64,000 nt of DNA from Ectocarpus siliculosus. Its lineage: Eukaryota; Sar; Phaeophyceae; Ectocarpales; Ectocarpaceae. The notes below the pieces were generated by a model. The model was not told the origin of the DNA, searched no databases, and saw nothing but the letters and a program-made list of their open reading frames with translations. Shown here one piece after another: positions 24,501 through 34,244 of the stretch. Each line of letters begins with the position of its first letter. Position 1 is the stretch's first letter. The stretch covers positions 102,549 to 166,548 of the forward strand of contig FN648539.1 in NCBI GenBank assembly GCA_000310025.1, read 5' to 3'. The position numbers were made by a program, and so were the translations under genes.

Positions 24501-25603
24501 GTGTGTGCGAAGCATATACTACTACTGTACACGCGTTGTGTGAGCCCCACAGAGCCATAGCTATAGGTACCAGCCGAAGTCACGCACGGACAGGCTGGCA
24601 CACATACAGGCGATGTCGTGTTCATGTGTGCGCCCGGCTTCAACGCAAAAAGTTCGTTCTGACAAAAAACACTGGCTCTCTGAATACACTCTCTCAAAGT
24701 CTGCTAACCCTTAAGCACGGATTGAATACTTTATCCCATATGTTTGCTTAATCAATTTTGCTGCGTAGACTGCTGATCTATCTCTCTGCTGTGGGGAGGA
24801 CGACGGTATGTGTTTGCGTGGAAAACATTACTACTGCTGTGGCTGTACTTTCACGGCTAAAGCTACGGCACAAGCCACACCCACACACAATTGCAGTTTT
24901 AGATAAGTGTGGAAAGAGCATGATGACGCACGCTTCTCCCGACTTTGAACCTGCAGTTATCGTTCTTTTTCTGCTGTACACCACCACCAACGAACCACAG
25001 TGCCACTTGGTACGCGTTTATGTCCTTTGCTGATCGGTGATGTCACTTGACTTATTTGTGGGCTAGGGTTAGCATGTTCGCGACCAGCTATTTGCGTTGC
25101 TATCTATCGTGCACACAAGAGGTTGCAAACATCACCGGCAACATCGGCTCATCATTCGTCGCGTTCGTTGATATTTTCACGTCAGGTATGATCACAACAT
25201 GGAAAAGGAGATGGCGACCCCAGCAGTGGCTCAGATGCTTGCCAATACCCTATACTACCGGCGATTCTTCCCGTACTACTCTTTCAACGTCCTGTGCGGT
25301 CTGGATGAACAGGGGAAGGGATCTGTTTTTTCTTACGATGCTATTGGGTCGTTCGAACGAGTCCCGTACAGCGCGTCAGGCTCTGGCCAGACGTACATAA
25401 TCCCACTCCTTGACAACTTGGTAGAATTCAAAACACGAAAGGACGAGAAGCCCGCACGCTCAGCAGCTGAAACGGTGGAGTTGGTGAAAGAGCTGTTAGT
25501 CACCGCAGGCGAACGAGACATCTATACGGGGGACGCGGTGGAGATCACAATCATTTCAAAAGATGGCACATCGACACAGATGTTCCCGCTTAAGAAAGAT
25601 TAG
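21507..25603 (+). CDS. PSMB1: Proteasome subunit beta type-1 (beta-6), 4 exons
   Basis: This encodes the beta-6 subunit of the 20S proteasome, a structural, non-catalytic member of the inner beta ring. Exons: 21507-21532, 21811-21930, 23236-23427, 25186-25603; GT-AG introns, phases close, 251 residues (the human subunit is 241). Diagnostic stretches: [13 protein letters not shown] just before the core, [77 protein letters not shown], and [19 protein letters not shown] near the C-terminus, ending PLKKD. The first exon codes only eight residues plus two bases; the ATG at 21507 directly precedes a good GTGAGT donor, and its phase fits exon 2. Introns are 278, 1305 and 1758 bp. Confidence 0.95.
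23870..24160. other. GC-rich block inside PSMB1 intron 3
   Basis: The core at about 23940-24080 is clearly more GC-rich than the flanking intron, with runs such as CCGCCGAGGGCTCCCGGCGC and GCGCCGGGCG. It ends in CAATAAACG at about 24150, resembling a polyadenylation signal. ORFs are open on both strands across it, as GC-rich sequence often is. It may be an inserted gene piece or retroelement end, but I recognise no product. Confidence 0.35.
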
Positions 25604-26422
25604 CTGTGTTGCAATTTTGAACCGTGGTACATTCAGTGTAGGTGGATATTTTGATATGCCGTAGCGGGATAAGCTTGGAAATATCTTGAAGAGTGAGTCG
25701 TGGAGAAGCTGAGAGATGATGACTGTCCAGCAACATTTGAGAAAATCGCCTGCTTGTGGCAACGCGCTCGCATACAGCAGTGCATCAAAGGGTCCATTAG
25801 CGTTCGTCATTGGAAAGCTTTGAACATCCAATCGCAGTTCGCGCATCTGCACCCCAGTGGTGTGAAACCTTCAGCACCACTGGGTCAATTGCCAACAACC
25901 TTTTTGTAACGGTGTGACATTGTGTGTGTTGTGACCCATCTAATGGGGAGTCACTCTGCCGGTCCTTGCGGTCTTGACGCATCAACCGGGTGACGTTTTT
26001 CAGGCTTGATATTTTATTCCCGCTCTCGCGGGTCTCCTCAGTACACGCGCACATCGCTCGTTGGTGCATCCAGAAGTTTCACTGGAAACAACGCGCCCGG
26101 CGTAGCAATAAATAGCACACCGCGGGGATATTTTGTGAACGCTTGACATGCAGTCTCTTCGGGTCGATAGCGGTCCCTCATTCCGCTAGCTCTTGGGCGT
26201 GTTGTGCTTGTGAATGTGTGGGTGAGAGATACAAAAGACTGGAGAGCCGCATGCGCTCGGCTGATCCCCAAGGCGTGGCCTTCCGCAGGGTGCAACGGCG
26301 AAGTCCATGCCACCGAACCCTGGTGTTGAGAGGTAAAAAGTACAGTAGGTGCCTCGGTTATTGCCAGTTTGTGCCCAGGAGGGCCACTTAAGCGGTCACC
26401 GGCACTATTCAGAACAGTGCCT
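25604..26422. other. Region downstream of PSMB1, nothing recognised
   Basis: The first bases must contain the PSMB1 3' UTR. Beyond that I see no family resemblance. At about 26401-26421 a short palindrome (GGCACT...AGTGCC) directly abuts the family A repeat. Confidence 0.35.
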
Positions 26423-26669
26423 TGTAGACACGCCTGAAATCAGGCATGGCCTAGGACCAGAATCCTCCCCCCGTGGCCTCTGGGAGCTGGTCGGTTCACC
26501 TACTTGGTGATGGTAAACAGAGTGTTTTGTTTCACGAGTATCTCTCTCTCTCTCTATCCCTGTCTCCCATGCCAACATGACAACCAGACAGAGGGAAACC
26601 CAATCTACCATATCTTAAAACTTGCAGATATCCAAAGGGCGGCTTCCCACCGTCAACTACTGCTACCCA
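26423..26669 (-). repeat. Family A LTR, copy 1 (gypsy LTR, probably solo)
   Basis: The sequence runs from TGTAGACACGCCTGAAATCA to CTACTGCTACCCA and shares its whole length with copies at 29743, 39199/41762 and 53230. Common blocks are GGCCTAGGACCAGAATCC, a CT-rich tract, and GCAGATATCCAAAGGGCGGC. No gypsy coding sequence adjoins it, so it is best read as a solo LTR. The first bases of the canonical end (TGATAAC) are missing. Confidence 0.65.
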
Positions 26670-27090
26670 CATGCGCTGCATCCACAACGCCAACAAAGCT
26701 TGGTACCACCGTAGACAGTAATTAGCTTGATCTCAGAGAGGTTGGCACCTGGTTGTACTCAAGGAAAACGACAGCGGTGTTTATGAATGATAAATACCCA
26801 TACACGGCGATATCGCGCCGGACTAATGCCACACCATTTCGTTAGGCAGCGCATGTGTTCAACCTTCCATACAAAGTGTAGATTGTCCGCATTCAACAGT
26901 GAAAGGCACGCGACGCCACACATGACTACAACACGCAAGTGACGGACGACCATGCTAAATAGGCAAAGGCCGCACGCTCGCAAAAAGAAGACAACTTATG
27001 CAGTGCGACCAACACACACGTAAACATGAAATGGTGCATTAAAGCTTTAGCTTGAGCTTCTCAGACCAAACTCAATGGAAGATGTATTCG
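26670..27090. other. Unassigned sequence between family A and the CGGTA minisatellite
   Basis: No ORF with family resemblance and no repeat shared with other parts of the window that I could find. Confidence 0.3.
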
Positions 27091-27094
27091 GCAC

Positions 27095-27375
27095 GGTACG
27101 TACTTAAGTATACCGCCGGTATTTCCGCCAGTATATACCCTACCGAGCGTCTCGGTACCCTTCGGTAGCCCCCATACCTACCGAAAATCCCGGTACGCCT
27201 CGGTATCGGTATGGCCCTCCATACCTATCGAAAATCCCGGTTAGCCTTCCATACCTACTGAAATTCCCCGTACGCCTCGGTTTGGTCCTCCATACCTACC
27301 GAATCCCCGGGTACACCTCGGTACAGCCCTCCATACCTACCGGAAATCTCGGTATACGACATCACTACCGAGTGT
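27095..27375. repeat. Minisatellite built on CCATACCTACCGAAA...CGGTA
   Basis: At least five imperfect units, each beginning CCATACCTACCG or a close variant (27170-27350), with lengths of about 30-47 bp. CGGTA and its complement TACCG recur throughout, so each unit contains short self-complementary pieces. No coding potential. Confidence 0.75.
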
Positions 27376-27429
27376 TCGGAAGGGGTATCGGAGCACCCTT
27401 GAAAACATAACGAGGGGCCGGTAGAAGCG

Positions 27430-27692
27430 TTCGACGAGTCGCATGAAGGGTGCGCTGCATCCTGCTAAGAGTGTTCGGCATGTCGTGCTTACTTCCCTTG
27501 CGTGGATGACAGCTGCATATGACTTAATCTATTTCCTAGTGCTTTCACTTCCAGAGACAGTTGTAAGCACTGTGTAACTGCCTCGAGGATGCTTGGCCAA
27601 TTTAAAACAACGTGGTGCGATCATTTCCCTTGTGTGGAGTGAGGATTCTCGACCCTGCACAATATAATTTACTCGACCACCATCATCAGACG
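27430..27692. repeat. Family E repeat, copy 1
   Basis: A stretch of about 260 bp starting GAGTCGCATGAAGGGTGCGC and ending near TACTCGACCACCATC is repeated at 54618-54882 in the same orientation with about 85% identity by eye. Shared blocks include GCATCCTGCTAAG, GTGTTCGGCAT and CCAGAGACAGTT. No ORF; identity unknown. Confidence 0.7.
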
Positions 27693-28110
27693 TAAAACAA
27701 AAAGCGTAGCCTGGTTGCCGAGCTCACGAAGTGATCGGCTTGTTTTACAACGTCGTTGCCAAGCGACGAAAATCCAACCCCGATGGCAACACCGGGGGGG
27801 GAGAGGCATGGGAGGGCGATAATGATATTTTTTGGCCTCTTGGTGCCGGTCGTGGACTGTCTTTTCGGGCGGAACTTGAGTCACTCCTTTGCGCAGAAAC
27901 GTTCTCCACAGGAGCCCGCGAGCATGATAATGAAGTACACGCACCGACACCCAACCACGATATCGGATCGACGAAACCTCGACCGCGTGACCGCAGGCGT
28001 TACCTTGTACCGCTGCTGACGGATCGCCGTCTGCCGGGTTGGCTCATGGCGTGCGGTAGCCCAGTCCACCCGTCGTCACGACCGTCACGGTAACCGCTCC
28101 AGTCATCGCC
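27693..28110. other. Unassigned GC-rich flank of the tandem array
   Basis: An ORF at 27756-28019 (plus) has a hydrophobic stretch (MIFFGLLVPVVDCLFG) but no recognised family. It could be the 5' part of whatever gene the tandem array at 28110-28850 belonged to. Confidence 0.25.
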
Positions 28111-28850
28111 GCTCCCATTAACGGTGCCGCTGCTCCGTTCGCGAGTGCGTGCGTCCCGGCCGGCCGCCGGCGCCGCGGCGAACACATGACTGCGGGCTAA
28201 CCCCCCTCTTACCGCCGGTGCTGCGGCCGATGCTGCCGCTCCCGCCACGAGTGCCTGCGGCCCGGCCGTCTCCCCCCGCCGCCACGGGGAAAAATCTGCT
28301 ACCAAGAGTCACCACTCTCGCCGCCCGTGCTGCTACCGATGTTACCGCTCTAGCTGCGAGTTGGTGTACCCCGGCCGTCCCCCCGGCCGGCGCCGCGGAG
28401 AACACATTATTGCCGGCTAGACCCCCTCTTGCCGCCGGTGCTGCTGCCGATGCTGTCGCTTCCGCTGCGAGTGCCTGTGGCCCGGCCGTCTCCTCCGTCA
28501 CCGCCGCGGAGAAAACCCTGCCACCAGGGGTCACTACTCTCGCCGTCGGTGGCTACCGATGTTACCGTTCTAGCTGCGAGTGCCTTCACCCCGGCCGTCT
28601 CCCCGGCAGGCGTCGCGGAGAACACAGGACTGCCGGTGGTCCCCCCTCTCGCAGCCGGTGCTCCCGCCGATGCTGCCGCTCCCGCCACGAGTGCCTGCGG
28701 CCCGGCGGTCTGCCCCCGCCGCCGCGGAGAAAACCTGGACGCCGCGGGTCGCCACTCTCGCCGCTGATGCTGCTACCGATACTGGCGTTCCATCCGCGAG
28801 TGTCTGCGCCCCGGCCGCCTCCCCTGCCACCAGTGCCGCTGCAGCCCATC
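28110..28850. repeat. GC-rich tandem array, period about 220 bp
   Basis: The phrase GAGTGCCTGCGGCCCGGC and its variants recur at about 28249, 28470 and 28690, each time followed by CGCCGC..GAGAA and CACTCTCGCC. This gives a unit of about 220 bp made of two related halves of about 110 bp. In the plus frame a unit reads as an Ala/Pro/Thr-rich repeat of about 74 residues (for example AAEKTLPPGVTTLA), but a 2-base loss at about 28550 breaks that frame. Minus-strand frames are also open for long stretches. It is either a decayed repeat-protein exon or a non-coding minisatellite. Confidence 0.7.
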
Positions 28851-29100
28851 CGGTGGAAGCCTATCACCAAACGACCAACATGCTTCAGGCCCTGTTAGCC
28901 CATGGCTTGAGGCGTTTGTTCGTGCGTTTCCTTCGCGTTTACATACTTTTTTAATGTATCCTGTCATTAGCTCTTTAGCCTTGCCATCGTCGGCACCATA
29001 GTTCAAGATCTTCATCGCGGTCTGGACATCTTTATTCTTCAGTTCACTTTGTTCTTTCTGTGTCTCATGCTCGAGGGTGTGTGTTACCGTAGTAAGCACT
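28851..29100 (-). pseudogene. Possible coding fragment next to the tandem array
   Basis: On the minus strand, 29099 down to about 28830 reads as a hydrophilic, protein-like stretch including KNKDVQTAMKILNYGADDGK, AKELMTGYIKKVCKREGNAR and GLTGPEACWSFGDRLPPDGL, which then runs into the tandem array. I do not recognise the family. Its composition differs from the shadows around it, so it may be part of a real or decayed exon or a transposon gene. Confidence 0.3.
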
Positions 29101-29742
29101 CGCGACTTCCCGTAAAAATAACAAGGAAAGCTTCAGACAGTCAACACCGACAAAAATCGCCAAGGAGTTGCAAATCGCATGGAAAACAACGAAAAAGCAA
29201 CGAACCCCGAAGGAAAACGCTGAAAAACCGTTACGAGGCGCTTCCAGGGTTAATTGGAGTACCTCGGAATACAAGCATACATGTTGCCACGATCTGTACC
29301 GTACGATCGTCGAACAAGCCAGTTTCACGAAGATCGAAACGCACGCAGCCCGCCAAGGAATACCACCAACACGATGTCATAAGGTGGCATCCACGTAGTT
29401 TAACCACATGCAACCATCGGACCAGCCAACGCACCCCCAACACTAGGCAATGCGGTCGACAGTGACCTACCTACATATGCAAGAGTCAGGCCCGCGGCAT
29501 CGTGAAGAATGTACATGAAGCAGCCAGCAAGAAACGCTATCAATACTCGACAAGATACCCCTCACTCAACTCAAACAAGTAAATTACCAAGACAATGCCG
29601 AAATGTTGCTTCAATCGAGCCCGAACCTTTTTCGGCAGACCCAGCCGCCGCAGTTTTCCCAGACCTTTTACAGCTCTTGCCAGGTGTTTTCTTCCTTGTC
29701 GACACTGACTGCTCCCGACCCTGGTCGGTCAGCCTGAGTTCT
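29101..29742. other. Leader/internal sequence adjoining family A copy 2
   Basis: Mostly unassigned. The last 50 bases (about 29695-29742: GACACTGACTG...CCCTGGTCGGTCAGCCTGAG) match the bases found next to the LTR in the two gypsy bodies at 39.2 and 53.2 kb. So this is the internal edge of a third, diverged gypsy copy whose body I could not recognise. Confidence 0.4.
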
Positions 29743-29987
29743 TGATAACTGTAGACATGCCTGAAATAAGGCAGGGTCTAGGACAGGAATCCTCCCCCCG
29801 TGGCCTCGTGGGGCTGGTCGATTCACGTCCTCAGTGATGCTAAACAGAGTGTAGTATTTCATACGAGTCTCTCTCTCCCCATCCCTGCCAAAACATGACA
29901 ACCAGACAGATAGAAACCTTGATTTACCACATCGTAGACGTGCAGATATCCAAAGGGCGGCTTCCCACCGTGAACTACCGCTACCCA
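29743..29987 (-). repeat. Family A LTR, copy 2 (245 bp, TG...CA)
   Basis: This is the cleanest copy: TGATAACTGTAGAC at one end and ACCGCTACCCA at the other, i.e. TG...CA termini as in LTRs. It is preceded by the same internal edge (GGTCGGTCAGCCTGAG) that precedes the LTRs of the minus-strand gypsy bodies, so it was the 5' LTR of an element in that orientation. Confidence 0.75.
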
Positions 29988-30434
29988 TGTGGGCTAGTCC
30001 ACAGCCTGAATAGTGCCAAGTCAGCAATATTCAGGGTGTAAAATCCCTCAATAGTTCCGGCTTGGCACTATTCAGGACTGTTCGACTTCAGAGTGCAGCG
30101 CTTTTACTTTGCGGGGCTAACCAAGTACTAAGTGCCCGAGCTCTAACGGATCAAGCAAGTGTGAGGTGGGGGACGTGGGGGGGTTTCTTTCACTTTCGTG
30201 AGGTCCTTGCCTGTACGGACAAGACAGCAACATGCCCTCCATTGAGCCCCCAGGGCATCTGCGCTTCGCGAGGCAACCAATACGCCTTCGGAGTCCGCTC
30301 CTCGACGTATACATGCGATGTAGTTGCCTTGGCCACCTGCACGCTTGAACCTTTTTCTAGACCAAGAAACAGCTCAAAGCTGCCCAATCAACCTGGATTC
30401 CTGAGTTCTTAAGAGTTGAGGACATGAGAGCCAA
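29988..30434. other. Palindrome and family C-type internal sequence
   Basis: At about 30006-30080, CCTGAATAGTGCCAAG and CTTGGCACTATTCAGG are exact 16-bp inverted repeats around a loop of about 40 bases. From about 30240 (GCGAGGCAACCAATACGCCT, then GGAGTCCGCTCC and GTAGTTGCC) the sequence matches 47890-48040, the internal sequence just before family B copy 6. Confidence 0.5.
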
Positions 30435-30644
30435 ATGCCCTCCGTTGACCCCCTAGGGCAGCCTCCCCAGGGTGTGAGGGGTGAGGCTAAGCCCCTAAGC
30501 CCCTATCGAAGAGGGTGGAAGGGAAGCGGAAGGAAAGTTTGTATTGTTCTGACGTCAACATATGCCCCCCGAAGAGGACAACAAGGGGGTATCATAAACA
30601 TCTCCAACTACCACATCTGGGCCCCTAGCAGAGCCCTGCCCACA
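30435..30644 (+). repeat. Family B terminal repeat, copy 1
   Basis: About 210 bp from TGCCCTCCGTTGACCCC to GCAGAGCCCTGCCCACA. The same blocks (CAGCCTCCCCAGGGTGTG, GAGGCTAGGCCCCTA or variant, ACGTCAACA..GCCCCCC, CTCCAACTACCA, GGGCCCCTAGCAGAGCCCTG) recur in at least six other places. TG...CA ends and adjacency to one internal sequence suggest an LTR. No gene lies inside. Confidence 0.7.
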
Positions 30645-31679
30645 TCTGTCAAAAACATGGCTTTGGTCACATTAAAATTTACTTGACCAGATACTTTTGT
30701 TGCACTAGTGTTCTCTTCCTATCTCAACGCGCATACTAAGGTAGTGAACGTTGGCGCTGCCTTTAAACCGTAGACCGTGCTTCCCAAGCAAAAGGCACCT
30801 CGCATTCGAATGAGTTAGTGGCAAGGACGCTGTAGCACTACATATTCAGGTAACCTACCTCAAAGGCACCCCTCGATAGGGAAAGAGTGACGCTCATGCA
30901 CGCACCCAACATACATTTGGAGGTACACCGTGGATGTAGAGCTCCTTACATGAGCACAGCAAAGGTAGATGCAACCAAAAGGAACGAAGAAGACACCAAA
31001 CTTCACTCTTCCACAACTAGGTGGAGAAAAGAGATCAAGCCTTCAGAAGCGAGAAAAACGACCGCAAAAGAAGGGCGATGCTGAACCGCTGCAGTTATGC
31101 TGATCTATTCCCTGACCCTCAGCGTAGAGCTGGTAGGGTCTTCAGAAGCAGCACGCGTCCTCTACCGGTGGTGTGATGCGGGTGCATGCGTGTATGCCTC
31201 TGTGTATTACTAGCATCGAGCGCTCTAACCGGCTGACCAACGAATAGACGTCAGTGAGGTTGAAAACAGAAAATAAACATTTCTCAAGGCCCTGATGATC
31301 TGGGGCCCCGTGAGACGGTGTATGGAGGCTAATCTATTCGGATGAAGAGGGACACGATAGCAACGGAGGAAACTGCACGTTCGTTTCGACGTGTTTTCAT
31401 CTTTATCTTTGTATTTACCACCACTACTCCCATCAGGAGGGTCTCTATCAACTCCTTAAAACTATTATACTTCCTCTTCACCTCGCTGTATGTGTGTTTG
31501 ATGGCTCGCCCCCCCCCCACACACACACACCAAGGAGACGCCGCGCCTGGGAGATCAGCCGAGGTTTAAGACTCCGTTCATAAATAAACAAAATTCAGGT
31601 TGACAGGGGCAGGTGTGAGCTGTTTCGTGTTCGGCTGAAATTCCAGCATCACACGTTTACCTCCACTTGTTTAGCCGCG
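30645..31679. other. Unassigned sequence
   Basis: No family resemblance seen. There is a short C-run and CA microsatellite at about 31509-31531. The ORFs are short and low in information. Confidence 0.3.
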
Positions 31680-32821
31680 TTGAATACTCTGCCCCGCGCG
31701 GCGAGCTATGCGCGTCGGGCTATGGACAGGGCAGATGAAACTTTGGCGAGCGTCGCATGTTTCTCACCGACGTTCAGCCATGTTGACAAACATATCATGC
31801 GGCCTGTTTTAAGCGTCGGGTATGTATGGTGCAAGTTCTGCATCAAGCATGTGTTTGCGGGGTCTGTTTTTGGAGGCGTTGCAAGCATCTCTGGCCGAGC
31901 GTAGTCATACCTTAACATTCTGCGACGCGTTCGTCGCGTGTTGTCGGACGCCAAATGCTTTTAAGAGATTCGGCATTCATCATCCCTGGTGTCTCTCAAA
32001 CGAATAGTTCAAACCTGAAATACACCAGTAGAAAGCGATGCGAAAGACATCATCCATCCAGAAACGGCAAATACATGCCCATGAAATTCGCATACTGCAT
32101 CTGTCTGATTCGCAAAACGCAGTCGACGCATCCTTCTACAAGAACAAATCACTCAGAACATGCGAAAAATCCACAGCAGTTGGATTCGCAGGTGGTCTGA
32201 AGAAAATTCAGCCCTGCACACGTCGTCGTGCACACGAGCTCGCCCCAAAATGTGGACCCCCCCATCATTGTGCGCCGTGCAACGCACGTGGACACGAAAT
32301 GAACCAAACTGTACATATTTGCAAGAGTAGTGCTGACCTCGGTCGTATCTCTGAAAAACGTTTGGCATGGTACGGCGTACATAGGAGTTCCCTACTTAGT
32401 GCCGGTCAAATCTCTGGGCAACGGCAGAACTTTGTTTTGTTTTGTGCCAGCAGACCGACACTCAGCGTTGTTCGTGTTTTTAGGTTGGCGCAATATCTAC
32501 GACTACGTATTTTCGAGAGAACGGGCGCAATGCGGGCGTTTTTCTTGGATGATGAGGGCGTTCGTGATGGTTACAAGGCATTGCTGGTTGACGTTCCGTT
32601 GGACACTTTTGGGACGTGACGTTTGTGTGCGGTTTCCATCTGCCTTTGCGTACAAGGGCTGTTTTGCTTCTTGCTCAGGCGATTTGATCATTCATGGCAA
32701 GTATAATTCCATACCCGCGATTTTTGCGCGTTTTTGGCTTGGAGTCAGAGCCCAGTTTGGTATCAAGCTTATCATCGAGTTCCACTACAATGTAACAAGT
32801 AGCGATGTGTTTTGGGGGTGT
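31680..32821 (+). mobile_element. Family C/F internal sequence of the family B element
   Basis: Two stretches are protein-like on the plus strand. 31680-31904 includes VGYVWCKFCIKHVFAGSVFG and GVASISGRA; its reverse complement occurs at about 48285-48380. 32455-32620 includes VFRLAQYLRLRIFERT and FFLDDEGVRDG; its reverse complement occurs at 45800-45950 and 47390-47480. Between them, 31948-32360 (family F) is repeated in the same plus orientation at 46108-46490. Directly after 32821 comes family B in reverse orientation. Product unknown; stops and frame breaks are frequent. Confidence 0.5.
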
Positions 32822-33039
32822 TGTGGACCGGGCTCTGCTAGGGGCTCAGATATGGTAGTTGGAGATGTTAATGGTACCCCCTTGTTGTCCCATGCGGTGG
32901 GCCTCTGTTGACGTCTGATGATCACAAACAATACTCTCCTTCTTGTCTTCTTTTCTACCCCCCCTCTATGGGGGCTTAGGAGCCTAGCTTCCCCCCTCAC
33001 ACGTTGGGGAGGTTGCCCTGGGGGTCAACGGAGAGCATA
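32822..33039 (-). repeat. Family B terminal repeat, copy 2 (reverse)
   Basis: This is the reverse complement of the family B consensus: GGGCTCTGCTAGGGGC at the left, GGGGGTCAACGGAGAGCAT at the right. It directly abuts the internal family C sequence, as the plus-oriented copies at 44.8-48.3 kb do. Confidence 0.7.
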
Positions 33040-33480
33040 TGGCCCTCTTGTCCATAAACAGGATACATCTATGGAGTCATCGGGTGGTTTTTCAATCGGC
33101 GGGAAAAATCCATTAAACCCCTTGAAAAAAAAAGTGATTTTCGGCCTTTTCCACCAGTTGCCATGAACGTCTGCAACCTAAACGCAAATCGCGTCCGATG
33201 AAAACATAGATATCATGTTCACGGAGGTAATACAAGAAACCACTCTAAAATCCGTTGCGCAAACATCTCAAAACGAATCCTACGTTGGGGTAGTGTCGGG
33301 TGACGCACGGGTCCAAACGTCCCCCGTTTGTCAAGTACAAAAAAATGCGGTTACCACACAACCAGCCCGATTCGGTAACGACGGGCGGATCAAGGGGGCG
33401 GAAGCCCACTGCCATCTACAGGGCGAGCCCCACGGGAGCGAGCTCTGGAGGGAGCAATGCTAGAGGGGAGGGTGCGAAGG
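33040..33480. other. Unassigned sequence before the gypsy body
   Basis: No gene recognised. A GC-rich patch occupies about 33350-33480. Confidence 0.3.
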
Positions 33481-33599
33481 TGTGGTCTGTCTGGGGTTAG
33501 GGGGCGGGGGTGAAGCAGGCACCACTGTGGAAAAAGCTCAATGGTGGTTGTGGAACTGATTTTTTCGTGCGCGTTTTGTTGTTACATAATGAACTGGCT

Positions 33600-34240
33600 C
33601 TTTGTCAACAATGCTTGACTCCACCCATGACGCTACACTGGCGCTCTTGCCGCCGTTGCTGCAGCTCTTGCTGCCGTTGCTGCGCCATGAGAAGCAGTGG
33701 TTTCCCTACTTTCCTCGCAATGTCTCTTGAACCCCTTGAAGGGGCCGGTACCATGTTGTTAAAATCAGACGTACCGCTTTCTCGACGGTGTTTGTTCTTC
33801 CGCTCATCTCTGAAATTTGTGCGCAGGCCCAACGAACGGTCTTGCTACCAGTGCTACTGCAGCTGTTGCTACCTTTCCTGCACCATCAGTAGCAGTGTTT
33901 TTTTTTCTTTCGTTGCGTATCTGTTGAACCCCATAGACTGGCGGTAACGGGAATGTGGCTGTTGAAAATCCGGTTGGGCGTGTATTTATATTGGATCAAA
34001 TCGTTGCCTCTTCCGCATGCGTGTGCGCGCGTTCTTCGACTGATTTTTTCATCATTCAACTCTACTGTCAGCGCTGCTGCAGCCTGCGTAGCTACAGCTC
34101 TTGGTACTCGTTCTGCGCCGTTGGTAAAAATGGTTGTCCTGCTTTCCTGGCAATGTCTCTTCAACCCCGTAAAAGGGCGACAAGGGGGGCGGCGGCTTCA
34201 GTTCCTTTATTGTGCCATTTTGGAAAATTCAGACCTACCT
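33600..34240. repeat. Three imperfect tandem units at the gypsy 3' side
   Basis: Three related units end in TTTCCTCGCAATGTCTCTTGA (about 33712), a diverged TTTCGTTGCGTATCTGTTGA (about 33905) and TTTCCTGGCAATGTCTCTTC (about 34142), each preceded by a GCTGC-rich run and followed by a CCCC..AAAGGG-type hairpin. Spacing is about 195-235 bp. On the minus strand they read as Gln/Arg-rich pieces such as LQQRRQERQ. Confidence 0.5.
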
Positions 34241-34244
34241 TGAT

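Noticed and set aside
33600-34240. CRISPR-like or designed repeat array
   Set aside because: Units differ greatly in length and sequence and lack unique spacers; the host is eukaryotic.
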